A stretch of 64,000 nucleotides of DNA, taken from NCBI GenBank assembly GCA_027491235.1, contig JAIXWO010000021.1, positions 620,001-684,000 of the forward strand, in the 5' to 3' direction. The notes beneath the pieces were generated by a model, which saw only the letters and a program-made list of their open reading frames with translations, ran no database searches and had not been told where the DNA came from. This stretch comes from Sphingomonadales bacterium (GTDB taxonomy: Bacteria; Pseudomonadota; Alphaproteobacteria; Sphingomonadales; Sphingomonadaceae). Both the position numbers and the translations under genes were made by a program. How positions within the stretch are numbered: the first letter of the stretch is position 1; every line of letters begins with the position of its first letter. Shown piece after piece: positions 8,366 to 16,331 of this stretch.

Positions 8366-8899
8366 ATGACACGCCGACAGACACGCAGATTGGATTGGGG
8401 TTTCCCGCGCTGGCGCGGCTATGGCGCGGAAAGCGAAGCGGTGAAGGTGCGCCTGTGTGATCGACATGGCTGCGACTTGCCGGGGGATCGGCCTGCACCG
8501 AAATCACCCAATAGCCCCGAAAAATGGTGGTTTTGCGAAACGCATGCGGGCGAATATAACAAGAATTGGGATTACTTCGCCGGACTGACGGCCGAAGAAG
8601 CCGCCGAGCGTGAGGCCAATGAACGGCGCGATGCCTCGGGCTATCAGGATCCGAAACATTATGGCTGGGCGGGTCCCGGTGATGGCTCCCGCAGCCGCGA
8701 TGAACTCCGTGCGCTCGATGCGTTGGGGCTGGAGGTTGATGCCGAATTTGACGCAGTGCGCGTTGCCTGGCGCAAGCTTGCCAAGGAAAACCATCCGGAT
8801 GTGAAGCCCGGTGATGCCGCGGCCGCCGAGCGCTTCCGCCAGATCCAAGCCGCCTATGACGTGCTGCGCGCCGCTGAGGAGCGCCGTCTGGCGCTCTGA
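8366..8899 (+). CDS. J-domain (DnaJ-like) protein with N-terminal Cys/His module
   Basis: The 177-residue protein has a C-terminal J domain (about residues 115-174) including KENHPDVKPGD, the HPD motif needed to stimulate DnaK ATPase, and a helix IV ending RAAEERRLAL. The N-terminal half has CDRHGC, then WFCETHAGEYN, a possible Cys/His metal site, so it may recruit DnaK to a specific client. It lacks the G/F region and zinc fingers of DnaJ itself. The ATG at 8366 is the first in frame. It converges with the exported protein gene to its right (stops 1 base apart). Confidence 0.85.
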   Translation: MTRRQTRRLDWGFPRWRGYGAESEAVKVRLCDRHGCDLPGDRPAPKSPNSPEKWWFCETHAGEYNKNWDYFAGLTAEEAAEREANERRDASGYQDPKHYGWAGPGDGSRSRDELRALDALGLEVDAEFDAVRVAWRKLAKENHPDVKPGDAAAAERFRQIQAAYDVLRAAEERRLAL

Positions 8900-9283
8900 C
8901 TAGTCCTCAAGACTGTCGGGCACAGGGTCCTTGCCGGAGATTTCGCGGGCAAGCCGCTCACATTCACGAAAGTCCTGCAGGCCGGAAATTTCGAGGACGC
9001 CGCCTGCAATGGGCTCCCGCACGATGGGGGCGGTGAGTTCCTTGCCATTGAGCAGCACGGGCAGCGGCTGACCCGTCATGGACAGGGTGAGCTGATGCAG
9101 GCGGGAGGCCGCCGTTTCAGCCAGTGTGATCATCAGCACCGGCATACCGTCCACTGACGCCACAGCGCGGGCATCGAGGATCTCTGCTTCGGCAAAGCGT
9201 TCCGGCCCGATGCGGAAATCACGCGCCGCAAAGGCGGGAGATGCAGCCATGAGAGCTGCGAGAATCATCAGCAATCTGATCAT
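8900..9283 (-). CDS. Exported protein resembling a lone SecDF P1 head subdomain
   Basis: From the ATG at 9283 the product has 127 residues with a Sec signal peptide (MIRLLMILAALMAASPAFAA). The mature part reads like the P1 head subdomain of SecD: ITLAETAASRLHQLT, then PVLLNGKELTAPIVREPI and GGVLEISG, close to the SecD 'dG..vsaPvvrepI.gG...isG' pattern. In SecD this subdomain contacts translocating protein in the periplasm; here no membrane domain is attached. The role is unknown. The track start at 9298 is a TTG with no advantage. It lies 52 bp downstream of sufE. Confidence 0.75.
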   Translation of the reverse strand: MIRLLMILAALMAASPAFAARDFRIGPERFAEAEILDARAVASVDGMPVLMITLAETAASRLHQLTLSMTGQPLPVLLNGKELTAPIVREPIAGGVLEISGLQDFRECERLAREISGKDPVPDSLED

Positions 9284-9335
9284 GCGCGGTGCCCCCAAAT
9301 CAATACATCCATCGTCCGCTTGGACGGAGGGACTG

Positions 9336-9743
9336 TCAACCCGCGACGCGGGCCGCGGTCTCGCGGATCAGGGCGATCATATTGGGGATGCCCTGCGTCC
9401 GGTTGGACGACAGCTGGTTCTTGAGATCAAATGGGGCGAGCGCGCCTTCGATGTCAGTCGCCAAAATCTCGGCGGCAGGCGCGTCCTGCACCGTCTTGAG
9501 CACCAGCGCGATGATGCCCTTGGTGATGGCGGCATTGCTGTCCGCCAGAAAGTGGAGGTGACCCCCGTCTTGCGCGGCGGGATAGACCCAGACGCTGGCG
9601 GAGCAGCCACGCACAAGCGTCGCGTCGGTTTTGAGCGCGTCGGGCATAGGCTCCAGCTCGCGTCCCAGATCGATCAAAAGGCGATAGCGATCGTCACCGT
9701 CGAGGAATTCATATTCCTCCTGAATATCGGACAGGCTGGTCAT
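9336..9743 (-). CDS. sufE: SufE family Fe-S biogenesis protein
   Basis: The 135-residue protein has the SufE/CsdE fold, with the sulfur-accepting Cys47 in LVRGCSASVWV and an N-terminus typical of the family (IQEEYEFLDGDDRYRLLIDLG). SufE takes persulfide sulfur from the SufS cysteine desulfurase and passes it to SufB for Fe-S assembly in the cytosol. No suf operon lies nearby, as is common for sphingomonad sufE. It starts 8 bp after the stop of the CNNM transporter gene and probably shares its transcript. Confidence 0.93.
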   Translation of the reverse strand: MTSLSDIQEEYEFLDGDDRYRLLIDLGRELEPMPDALKTDATLVRGCSASVWVYPAAQDGGHLHFLADSNAAITKGIIALVLKTVQDAPAAEILATDIEGALAPFDLKNQLSSNRTQGIPNMIALIRETAARVAG

Positions 9744-9751
9744 AGGTTTCT

Positions 9752-11074
9752 CTAATGTGCGGTTTCGACGAGGATTTTGTCGATCTTGCGACCGTCCATA
9801 TCGATGATTTCAAAGCGGTAGCCTTGGTCGATGAAGGATTCCCCGGTGGTCGGGATGCGCTTCATGCGATCAAGAACGAAGCCGGCGACGGTTGCATAGT
9901 CGCGGTCTTCCTCAAGGCTAATGCCAATGCGTTCGGACAGGCCATCGGCGGTGGCCCAGCCGGAGACGAGCAGGCTGCCATCTTCGCGTTCAAAGATCGC
10001 CGGTTCCTCGCCATCATCCTGATCGGACACGAAGTCCCCGGCTATGGCAGAGAGGAGGTCGGCTGGCGTGACGATCCCTTCGAAATGCCCATATTCGTCA
10101 TGAACTAGGGCGACGGGCACATCCGCATCGCGCAGCACTTCCAACACGTCCATCGCATCGACCTGATCGGGGATGATCGGTGCGCGCTTCATCAGCGCCT
10201 TGAGGTCGAGCTTTTTGCCGGTGAGTTCGGCGGCCAGAAGATCGCGGGCAGAGACGACCCCAACAATTTCATCGACCGAGCCGCGCGCGATGAGCAGGCG
10301 GCTGTGCGGGGAGGCAAGGACGGCCTGATGGATTGTTTTGGCGTCTGCCTTTTCATCGAGCCAGTCAATTTCGGTGCGCGGCGTCATCACTTCACGCACC
10401 GGCCGGTCGGCAAGGCGCACGACGCCTGAAATAATGGCGCGTTCGCTTTCTTCGATCACCCCGGACTTAGATGCTTCCGCGACAATCAGGTGCAGCTCTT
10501 CCGCCGTCACATGATTTTCCGATTCGCGGTTCATGCCGAGGATGCGGAAGATGAGCGCACTGGTGCGATCGAGCAGCCAGACCAGAGGCGCTGTCACGCG
10601 CGACAGGACGACCATCGGCATCGCCATGACGACGGCAATCGGTTCCGGTGCCCGCAGGGCGAATTGCTTGGGCACCAGTTCCCCCACGATCAGCGAGGTG
10701 AAGGTGGTGAGGCCGACGACGAGCGTGAAGGAGATATCGTCAGACCATTGGGCCGGGACACCAAGAAGCAGGAGACGCTCTGCGACCGGTCCGCCAAGGC
10801 TGGCGCCGGAATAAGCACCCGCGATGATACCGATCAGCGTGATGCCGATCTGAACGGTGGACAGGAACCGCCCGGGATTGGATGCCAATAGCAGGGCGGT
10901 CTTTGCGCCGCGCAGCTGGCTCTTCTTCGTGATCGATTCCAATCGGGCCCGGCGGGCGGAGACAATGGCCAGTTCCGACATGGCCAAAACGCCGTTGAGC
11001 GCGATCAAGGCAAGGATGATCGCGATATCGCCCCAGGGGAACGGGGTCAGGGGAATGGGAAGGGCTGTGGCCAT
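9752..11074 (-). CDS. CNNM/CBS-domain transporter (HlyC/CorC/CorB family)
   Basis: The 440-residue protein has an N-terminal CNNM (DUF21) membrane domain of 3-4 helices (residues 10-190, with MSELAIVSARRARLE and GELVPKQFALR), a CBS pair (about 210-340, with REVMTPRTEIDWLD and ALVHDEYGHFEGIVT) and a C-terminal CorC_HlyC domain. Bacterial homologues export or couple Mg2+ with Na+; older annotations call them hemolysins. The full domain order and length are intact. It leads the transporter-sufE pair; the divergent strand carries nothing real. Confidence 0.9.
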   Translation of the reverse strand: MATALPIPLTPFPWGDIAIILALIALNGVLAMSELAIVSARRARLESITKKSQLRGAKTALLLASNPGRFLSTVQIGITLIGIIAGAYSGASLGGPVAERLLLLGVPAQWSDDISFTLVVGLTTFTSLIVGELVPKQFALRAPEPIAVVMAMPMVVLSRVTAPLVWLLDRTSALIFRILGMNRESENHVTAEELHLIVAEASKSGVIEESERAIISGVVRLADRPVREVMTPRTEIDWLDEKADAKTIHQAVLASPHSRLLIARGSVDEIVGVVSARDLLAAELTGKKLDLKALMKRAPIIPDQVDAMDVLEVLRDADVPVALVHDEYGHFEGIVTPADLLSAIAGDFVSDQDDGEEPAIFEREDGSLLVSGWATADGLSERIGISLEEDRDYATVAGFVLDRMKRIPTTGESFIDQGYRFEIIDMDGRKIDKILVETAH

Positions 11075-11142
11075 TGGTTGCGGCGCTTATGGCAGATTCT
11101 AGGCCAAGGGCTCAAGTGGTCTGCGCAAAAGGTTCATTGTGC

Positions 11143-11595
11143 CTAACGTTTTGCGGCGAAGAACGCCCGCAGCTGGTCCGATGCTTGCGCCTCACCAAGG
11201 CCGGAATAGACATCGGGCCGGTGGTGGCAGGTTGGCTGGGTGAAGATGCGCGGTCCATGATCGACGCCGCCGCCTTTTGGGTCGGGCGCTGCATAATAGA
11301 CGCGGGCGATTCGCGCATGGGCGATGGCTCCGGCGCACATCGGGCAGGGTTCCAGCGTCACCCACAGATCGCAATCGTCGAGCCGTTCATTACCAATCGC
11401 GCGCGCTGCTGCCCGAATGGCCTCCATTTCCGCATGCGCCGTCGGGTCTTTCAACGCCCGCATCGCATTGGCGCAAGCGGCGATTTCCACGCCATTGCGC
11501 ACGATGACAGCCCCCACGGGGACTTCGCCGGCCAGTGCTGCCTCTTGCGCAAGATCCAGCGCGCGTTGCATGAAGGGGGAGAGAGGAATTTCCAT
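11143..11595 (-). CDS. tadA: tRNA-specific adenosine deaminase TadA
   Basis: The 150-residue cytidine-deaminase fold enzyme converts A34 to inosine in tRNA-Arg(ACG). The zinc site is His54 and catalytic Glu56 in DPTAHAEMEAI, with Cys84 and Cys87 in TLEPCPMCAGA. The C-terminal half shows the family's Y/F-rich helix. It is single-gene and divergent from rpmB, sharing the 100-bp region 11596-11695. Confidence 0.95.
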   Translation of the reverse strand: MEIPLSPFMQRALDLAQEAALAGEVPVGAVIVRNGVEIAACANAMRALKDPTAHAEMEAIRAAARAIGNERLDDCDLWVTLEPCPMCAGAIAHARIARVYYAAPDPKGGGVDHGPRIFTQPTCHHRPDVYSGLGEAQASDQLRAFFAAKR

Positions 11596-11621
11596 GGGCC
11601 TGCCTTAAGCCTGCCTTTGGC

Positions 11622-11650
11622 TTGACGAAAGCACCTTCCACGGTTAGGTG
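11622..11650 (+). promoter_or_regulatory. Possible rpmB promoter
   Basis: TTGACG (11622-11627), a 17-bp spacer and TAGGTG (11645-11650) lie 46 bp before the rpmB ATG. The -35 box is good and the -10 weak, as often seen in alphaproteobacteria. Confidence 0.4.
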
Positions 11651-11695
11651 CGCAGCCTTTCCGAATTCATTGATTCAACTTCAGGACGAACACAC

Positions 11696-11983
11696 ATGTC
11701 GCGCATTTGCGAACTGACTGGCAAGGGCCGCCAGGTGGGCAACAACGTTTCCCACGCGAATAACAAGACCAAGCGGACTTTCCTGCCGAACCTGCAGAAT
11801 GTCACGCTGATCTCCGAATCGCTTGAAAAGAGCGTTCGTCTGCGTGTTTCGACCAACGGTCTGCGTTCGGTTGAACATGTCGGCGGCCTCGACAACTGGC
11901 TGATCAAGACCTCGGACGAAAAGCTGAGCCTGAAGGCCCGTCGCCTGAAGCGCGAAGTCGCCAAGAAGGCGGTCGCCGCTTAA
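11696..11983 (+). CDS. rpmB: 50S ribosomal protein L28
   Basis: The 95-residue protein begins [20 protein letters not shown], the L28 signature, and continues with [13 protein letters not shown]. It binds 23S rRNA in the large subunit. The start is the ATG at 11696; the track ORF begins 48 bases earlier in untranslated leader. No rpmG (L33) follows. Its stop overlaps the stop of the convergent phytase-like gene by 4 bases (11980-11983). Confidence 0.97.
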   Translation: MSRICELTGKGRQVGNNVSHANNKTKRTFLPNLQNVTLISESLEKSVRLRVSTNGLRSVEHVGGLDNWLIKTSDEKLSLKARRLKREVAKKAVAA

Positions 11984-12972
11984 TCTTTCAGCGCAAACTT
12001 CAGCAGGTAAGACTGCTGGAGTGGCCAGAAATTATCATCAGAGGCGAGCCAGATAATGGTTCGCCTCTTTTCTTGCGTCACGGCAAGAGCCTCAAAGTTA
12101 TCGACGAGTGTCGGCGCCTCCAGTCGGGCAATCTCTTTGCCTTTTAGGAGCATACCGGGGTGCACGGCCTTTGGCACGTCCATGATATACAGACGGTTGC
12201 GGAACCACTGCCGGGCCGAAAACAGGCGATAGAGCACAAGCAGGCGTCCATCAGGCAACTCCGCTGCATCAACCGGCAGATAGCCGGGCGGCCGGTCCAG
12301 GATCGCCGTGACCGGTTTGATCGCCGGGTTCAGGGGATCGCCTTTGAAGACGAGCACTGGCGTCAACTGCCCCGAATCATCGGGGTCTGCCTCTGCAAAG
12401 ACCAGCATCCGCCCATCGCGCAGCCGCACCATGGCTTCGGGTCCATAGGTGATCTGCCAATTTTTCATTTCCGGCCGCGCAATCCAGGTGGCACGCCCGC
12501 GCTCGCCGGAGAAGCGGCACAGCATGTTCGTGTTTTCCAGCCCGATCCAGCTTTGACTGCTCACAGGATCAACGGTGAACGATTCGGAATCCTGCTTTTC
12601 TTTGATCCAGTGAAAACCGCAGCCTTTGGGAATTTCCGAAATCCTGCCGGTGATCGCCGATCCGGTGGGGAATGGGATATCGAGCATGGCGCCTGCATCC
12701 GAGATCAGCCGCAGCCCGCCTTTGTGCGGCGCCATGGCGGACCAGCCCCCAAAATCAGGATGGTCCGCACGCATCGCCCAGCCCGCCAGATAAATAAGTT
12801 TCCCCGTCTGCCGTAAATGGTTCGAGTCCTTGGACAATTTTGTCGGCTCGAGTGCGATGCGTATCCATTGAGGGGCAATCGGCATCTGGCCAACCTTGGC
12901 CGATGACGCGCAGAAAAGGAGCACACAAAACAGCAGGGCAAGACTGGTCCGGCGCATCATCCCTTCCGCCAT
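11980..12972 (-). CDS. Exported esterase-like protein of the phytase-like family
   Basis: The 330-residue product has an N-terminal signal peptide (hydrophobic residues 9-24). The rest looks like a beta-propeller with family-type segments such as [48 protein letters not shown] and [21 protein letters not shown]. This matches the 'esterase-like activity of phytase' (phytase-like) domain. The substrate is not known, probably a periplasmic ester or phosphoester. The C-terminal coding end overlaps the rpmB stop convergently. Confidence 0.8.
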   Translation of the reverse strand: MAEGMMRRTSLALLFCVLLFCASSAKVGQMPIAPQWIRIALEPTKLSKDSNHLRQTGKLIYLAGWAMRADHPDFGGWSAMAPHKGGLRLISDAGAMLDIPFPTGSAITGRISEIPKGCGFHWIKEKQDSESFTVDPVSSQSWIGLENTNMLCRFSGERGRATWIARPEMKNWQITYGPEAMVRLRDGRMLVFAEADPDDSGQLTPVLVFKGDPLNPAIKPVTAILDRPPGYLPVDAAELPDGRLLVLYRLFSARQWFRNRLYIMDVPKAVHPGMLLKGKEIARLEAPTLVDNFEALAVTQEKRRTIIWLASDDNFWPLQQSYLLKFALKD

Positions 12973-13145
12973 TAGCCGAACGACAGGCTATTCCTAGCCC
13001 CGCTCAATTCTGAACGGCGGCTAACGAACACATTCAGCAAAGGTCCAATCGGGCGTGGCCATAAGGCCAGTGTCGACGACGCCGGGATGATCCTGACACC
13101 GCCGACGTGTTTGGTCGATGCGTTGCGTCAAGTTGGAGAGGTTCG

Positions 13146-13586
13146 ATGAACAAGAAGCTGGTCAATCTGGGTGCTGCTGCCGCGATGGCAGTGACGACCC
13201 TTGTCCCCGCCGCACCTGCGTTCGCGCATGACCGTGGGCACGGCGACGACGGCTATTATCAGGAGCGTGGTTATGGCGATGGTTATTATGACCGGCGCGG
13301 CTATCGCGGGGTGCGCTATGACAGGCGGGGCGGACAGTATGATGGCCGATATGATGCCCGTTACGACAATGGCGGCAGCTATCGTGACCAGTCCTATCGC
13401 TATCGCGGTCAGCGCTGCGGCAAGGGCAAGACCGGACTGATCATCGGTGCAGTGGCCGGTGGCCTGCTTGGCCGGTCGATCGTCGGGTATCGTGGAGACC
13501 GCACGGCAGGCGCGATTGTCGGGGCTGGTGTCGGTGCCCTTGCGGGCCGCGCCATCGACAAATCCGATGATCGCGGACGCTGCTGA
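13146..13586 (+). CDS. Exported glycine-zipper 2TM-type protein
   Basis: From the ATG at 13146 (GGAGAG upstream) the protein has 146 residues: a signal peptide (1-27, ending APAFA), a low-complexity Tyr/Arg/Gly/Asp tract (about residues 30-85, repeats like YDRRG and GRYD), and a glycine-zipper hairpin GLIIGAVAGGLLGRSIVG ... AGAIVGAGVGALAGRAID. Such Rick_17kDa/glycine-zipper proteins sit in or on the outer membrane. The Tyr/Arg tract may give surface or peptidoglycan interaction. The track's longer start (13107) would precede the signal peptide. Confidence 0.85.
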   Translation: MNKKLVNLGAAAAMAVTTLVPAAPAFAHDRGHGDDGYYQERGYGDGYYDRRGYRGVRYDRRGGQYDGRYDARYDNGGSYRDQSYRYRGQRCGKGKTGLIIGAVAGGLLGRSIVGYRGDRTAGAIVGAGVGALAGRAIDKSDDRGRC

Positions 13587-13605
13587 TCAAGAATTCCTGA
13601 CCCCT

Positions 13606-13800
13606 CCCGATGGGCTGGCCCGTGTAGCATAGGGGCTTGCGTAACGCTCATCGGGAACCTGGTCCCGGTCTCGCCCAAGGGCAGGCCGGGCCTTCGTTGC
13701 AGATTGGATAGATCTGCAGCGGCAACGGGGGGAAGGGGCCCCAGGGTCGCGTACTTGGGGGGTAGGGGCCGGACCGGTGTATTGGTCCGGCCCTTATTTT
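13606..13800 (+). ncRNA. Candidate structured RNA ending in an intrinsic terminator
   Basis: This gene-free stretch has nested or successive pairings: CCCGATG (13606-13612) with CATCGGG (13649-13655), TGCAGAT (13698-13704) with ATCTGCA (13712-13718), and a final terminator stem. The density of stems over about 190 nt exceeds what a simple 3' UTR needs. It could be a small RNA, the structured 3' UTR of the glycine-zipper mRNA, or chance in GC-rich DNA. I could not match it to 6S, SRP, tmRNA or RNase P motifs. Confidence 0.35.
13766..13800 (+). terminator. Strong intrinsic terminator
   Basis: GGGCCGGACC (13766-13775) pairs perfectly with GGTCCGGCCC (13784-13793) around an 8-nt loop and is followed by TTATTTTAT. 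It ends transcription from the glycine-zipper gene or from the candidate RNA, and lies just past the stop of the convergent M23 peptidase. Confidence 0.85.
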
Positions 13801-13830
13801 ATAAGGGCCAGCCAATTGCGCGCGCCAAAT

Positions 13831-14745
13831 TTACGGCGCGGGCATTGCCCCCACGAGGGTTTGCGGATCAATCCGCTCCTCATTCCATTTCATGCCCCAG
13901 TGCAGATGCGGCCCTGTCGCGCGCCCCGTCGCGCCGATGGCGCCGATCAGTTGGCCCTGCCGGACCACATCGCCCTTTTTCACATCGATGCGCGACAGAT
14001 GCAGGAACGCGCTGTTGAGCCCCCCGCCATGGTCGATCATCAGCAGATTGCCTTCCAGCGTGAAGGGGCTGGCGGCAGCGAGTGTTACGACGCCATTGGC
14101 AGGGGCGTAGACAGGTGCACCGGTGCCGCCTGCCACATCAACGCCATTGTGTGGCGCGCCCGGTTCTCCGGCGTAAATGCGTTGCGATCCAAACACGCCG
14201 CTGATGCGGCCCTTGGCGGGCCATATGAACCTCTGCCGCCAGCCATCGGCGTCCACGACCATGCGCCGTGCCGCGTTGATCTGTGCCAGCTCGCCGGGCC
14301 TGCGCGCCTGAAACTCGGCAGAGGGTTGGGAATAGCGGCGTAGCGTTTTCAGGTTTTCAATCCGCCATTGGCGGGGCGCTACACTGATCTTGTCCGTCAC
14401 GGCGCGCCCATCGGCCAGAAAGGCGGTAATGGTCGCTGTCGGTTGATGGTCCCGCCCAAAGCCGATGCCAAAGCGGCCATCGGCGGCAAAGCGGACGTCT
14501 GCGCCTTCAATAACCAGACGGACGGTGCCTTTGGGTGCCCAGCCGAGAGCATAGCTGCCCTGTTGTGCAGGCTGGTTCAACCGGAAGACGCCCAGAGCAA
14601 CGGGCGGGGCAGGTTCTGCGGGGCGCGCTGAGGGGAGGGGAAGGGCAGATTGGCTTGCGCGAACATTGGACGCTGGAGCGCCGATGCAGCTGCCCGGAAT
14701 TGTGCCCAGCAACAGGGCGACCAGCGCGGTCCGCAGCAGGATCAT
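13831..14745 (-). CDS. Exported M23 family metallopeptidase (LytM-like)
   Basis: From the ATG at 14745 the product has about 304 residues with a signal peptide (MILLRTALVALLLGTIPGS, then Cys, a possible lipobox variant). The C-terminal M23 domain carries HNGVDVAGGTGAPVYAPANG (first zinc ligands), LLMIDHGGGLNS and GPHLHWGM (H-x-H). It cleaves or regulates cleavage of peptidoglycan peptides in the periplasm. The track start (14856) is upstream of the signal peptide. ATGA overlap couples it to the DUF2093 gene, giving xseA-DUF2093-M23. Confidence 0.9.
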   Translation of the reverse strand: MILLRTALVALLLGTIPGSCIGAPASNVRASQSALPLPSARPAEPAPPVALGVFRLNQPAQQGSYALGWAPKGTVRLVIEGADVRFAADGRFGIGFGRDHQPTATITAFLADGRAVTDKISVAPRQWRIENLKTLRRYSQPSAEFQARRPGELAQINAARRMVVDADGWRQRFIWPAKGRISGVFGSQRIYAGEPGAPHNGVDVAGGTGAPVYAPANGVVTLAAASPFTLEGNLLMIDHGGGLNSAFLHLSRIDVKKGDVVRQGQLIGAIGATGRATGPHLHWGMKWNEERIDPQTLVGAMPAP

Positions 14746-14939
14746 CCCTCGACGGCGGCTCTGGCTGCAATTTCGGCGGTAGAATAGGCTTCCTGCTTTG
14801 CGACACTCCAATAGCGTAGCGATTCGAGGGGGACGGGATGGCCCGTCTTTGCGCACACCACATGATCCCCTTGGGCCAGCACGCGAAATCCGTTCGCCAT
14901 GTAAAACAATCGAGCGGGGCGGCCTTGCGACATCAACAT
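14742..14939 (-). CDS. DUF2093 family protein
   Basis: The 65-residue protein contains the DUF2093 core: RPARLFYMANGFRVLAQGDHVVCA, then TGHPVPLESLRYWSVAKQEAY with the C-x-x-TG-x-PI/V-x-L-x-LRYW pattern. Function is unknown; a single CAKTGHPV knuckle is too short for a zinc ribbon alone. It lies 14 bp after xseA and overlaps the M23 start, a conserved-looking position in sphingomonads. Confidence 0.88.
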   Translation of the reverse strand: MLMSQGRPARLFYMANGFRVLAQGDHVVCAKTGHPVPLESLRYWSVAKQEAYSTAEIAARAAVEG

Positions 14940-14953
14940 TTGGTTTCCTTCAT

Positions 14954-16321
14954 TCAGAACAGATCAGGCTGTTCGGGCTTGTCCTTCACATAAGGCGCAG
15001 CGCCCGCGCGCTCAACCCGTGCGTCGACCGATCCATCGGCAAAGCGCAGGACCAGCGCCCCTGCGGCCTTGGCATCGGCGGCGGAGATGACTGTTCCCCC
15101 GGCGCGCCTTTCGACCCGGGCATAGCCGCGTTCCAGCACGCGATCCGGGTTGAGCGAGGTTGCGACGCGCCACAATTGATCAAGGCGGATGCGGGCATTG
15201 TCGAGCCGCTGCGACAACATGGTCGGGCGAAGCGCGCCTGCGACCTGAGCCAATTCCCCCCGCGCATCGGCAACGACATGTGACAGGCCACGCTTCAGCC
15301 GCTCCCCCATCTCATCCACCTTCTGGCTTTGCGGGCCGAGCAGTGTTTCGGGCGTCGGCAGGCGGCGCGTGGCATTGTCCAGCTTTTCGCCTGCCCGCTC
15401 GCGGTAGCGCTGGACGCAGCGCAAGGAGCGTGCGCCATAGCTCTGCAAGCCCGCCAGAAGCTCCGTACGCACCGGTACGGCCATTTCGGCAGCGGCAGTC
15501 GGCGTTGGGGCCCGCACGTCTGCAGCATGGTCACAGAGCGTCGTATCGGTCTCATGCCCGACAGCAGAGATGATGGGGATCGTGCAGGCGGCCACCGCCC
15601 GGACGACGACTTCCTCATTAAAGCCCCAAAGGTCCTCAATAGACCCGCCCCCGCGTGCGACGATGACGAGGTCGGGTCGGTCCACCCCTTGCATGGCGGA
15701 GAAGCCGTTGACGGCAGCGGCAACCTGTTCGGCAGAGCCCGGTCCTTGCACCAGCACCGGCCAGACGATCACCCGCGTCGGGCAACGGTCGGCAAGCCGG
15801 TGGAGGATGTCGCGGATGACGGCGCCGGTGGGCGACGTCACGACACCAATGGTGCGCGGCAGGAAAGGCAGGTCGCGTTTGCGTTCAGCCGAGAACAGCC
15901 CTTCGGCAGCGAGCTTGGCCTTGAGCTTTTCAAGGAGCGCGAGCAGCGCGCCCTCGCCCGCAATTTCCATCGTCTCAATGACGATCTGATATTTGGACCG
16001 GCCCGGATAGGTGGTGAGCTTGCCGGTGGCGATGACCTCGACGCCGTCCTGCGCGTTAAAGGCGAGCCGCGCTGCGCTCCCCTTCCACATGATGCCGTCG
16101 ATCACGGCGTTCTCGTCCTTGAGCGCGAGATAGAGATGGCCGGAGGCCGCGCGTTTGAAGCCCGAAATCTCGCCCCGGATGCGGACATGGGAGAAGCCCT
16201 GCTCCACATGGCGCTTCAGCAGGTTGGATATTTCACTGACGGACAGCGCACCTGCATTGTCGCCTGCGCGTTCCCCCGCTAACAGGCCCATCTTGCCTTC
16301 GGGCACATCATCAAAGGGCAT
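14954..16321 (-). CDS. xseA: Exodeoxyribonuclease VII large subunit
   Basis: From the ATG at 16321 the product has 455 residues. It begins with an OB-fold ([29 protein letters not shown]) followed by the catalytic core with [39 protein letters not shown] and [17 protein letters not shown] long coiled-coil and C-terminal segment ends in DARVERA. With XseB it degrades single-stranded DNA. xseB is not in the window. The start is ambiguous: ATG 16333 would overlap the divergent purD start by 2 bases; ATG 16321 leaves 10 bp. Confidence 0.95.
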   Translation of the reverse strand: MPFDDVPEGKMGLLAGERAGDNAGALSVSEISNLLKRHVEQGFSHVRIRGEISGFKRAASGHLYLALKDENAVIDGIMWKGSAARLAFNAQDGVEVIATGKLTTYPGRSKYQIVIETMEIAGEGALLALLEKLKAKLAAEGLFSAERKRDLPFLPRTIGVVTSPTGAVIRDILHRLADRCPTRVIVWPVLVQGPGSAEQVAAAVNGFSAMQGVDRPDLVIVARGGGSIEDLWGFNEEVVVRAVAACTIPIISAVGHETDTTLCDHAADVRAPTPTAAAEMAVPVRTELLAGLQSYGARSLRCVQRYRERAGEKLDNATRRLPTPETLLGPQSQKVDEMGERLKRGLSHVVADARGELAQVAGALRPTMLSQRLDNARIRLDQLWRVATSLNPDRVLERGYARVERRAGGTVISAADAKAAGALVLRFADGSVDARVERAGAAPYVKDKPEQPDLF

Positions 16322-16331
16322 TTCGGCGGGC

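Noticed and set aside
13302-13420. Repetitive Tyr/Arg/Gly codons in the glycine-zipper gene as a DNA tandem repeat
   Set aside because: The repeats are degenerate at DNA level and reflect low-complexity protein composition, not a true tandem array.
13606-13800. Idea that the structured intergenic region is 6S RNA or SRP RNA
   Set aside because: I saw no SRP GGAA-tetraloop core motif and no long closing stem with a central bubble as in 6S, and the usual neighbours of those genes are absent.
15329-16282. 317-aa plus-strand ORF opposite xseA
   Set aside because: It is antisense shadow of a well-conserved gene, with no recognisable domain and biased composition.
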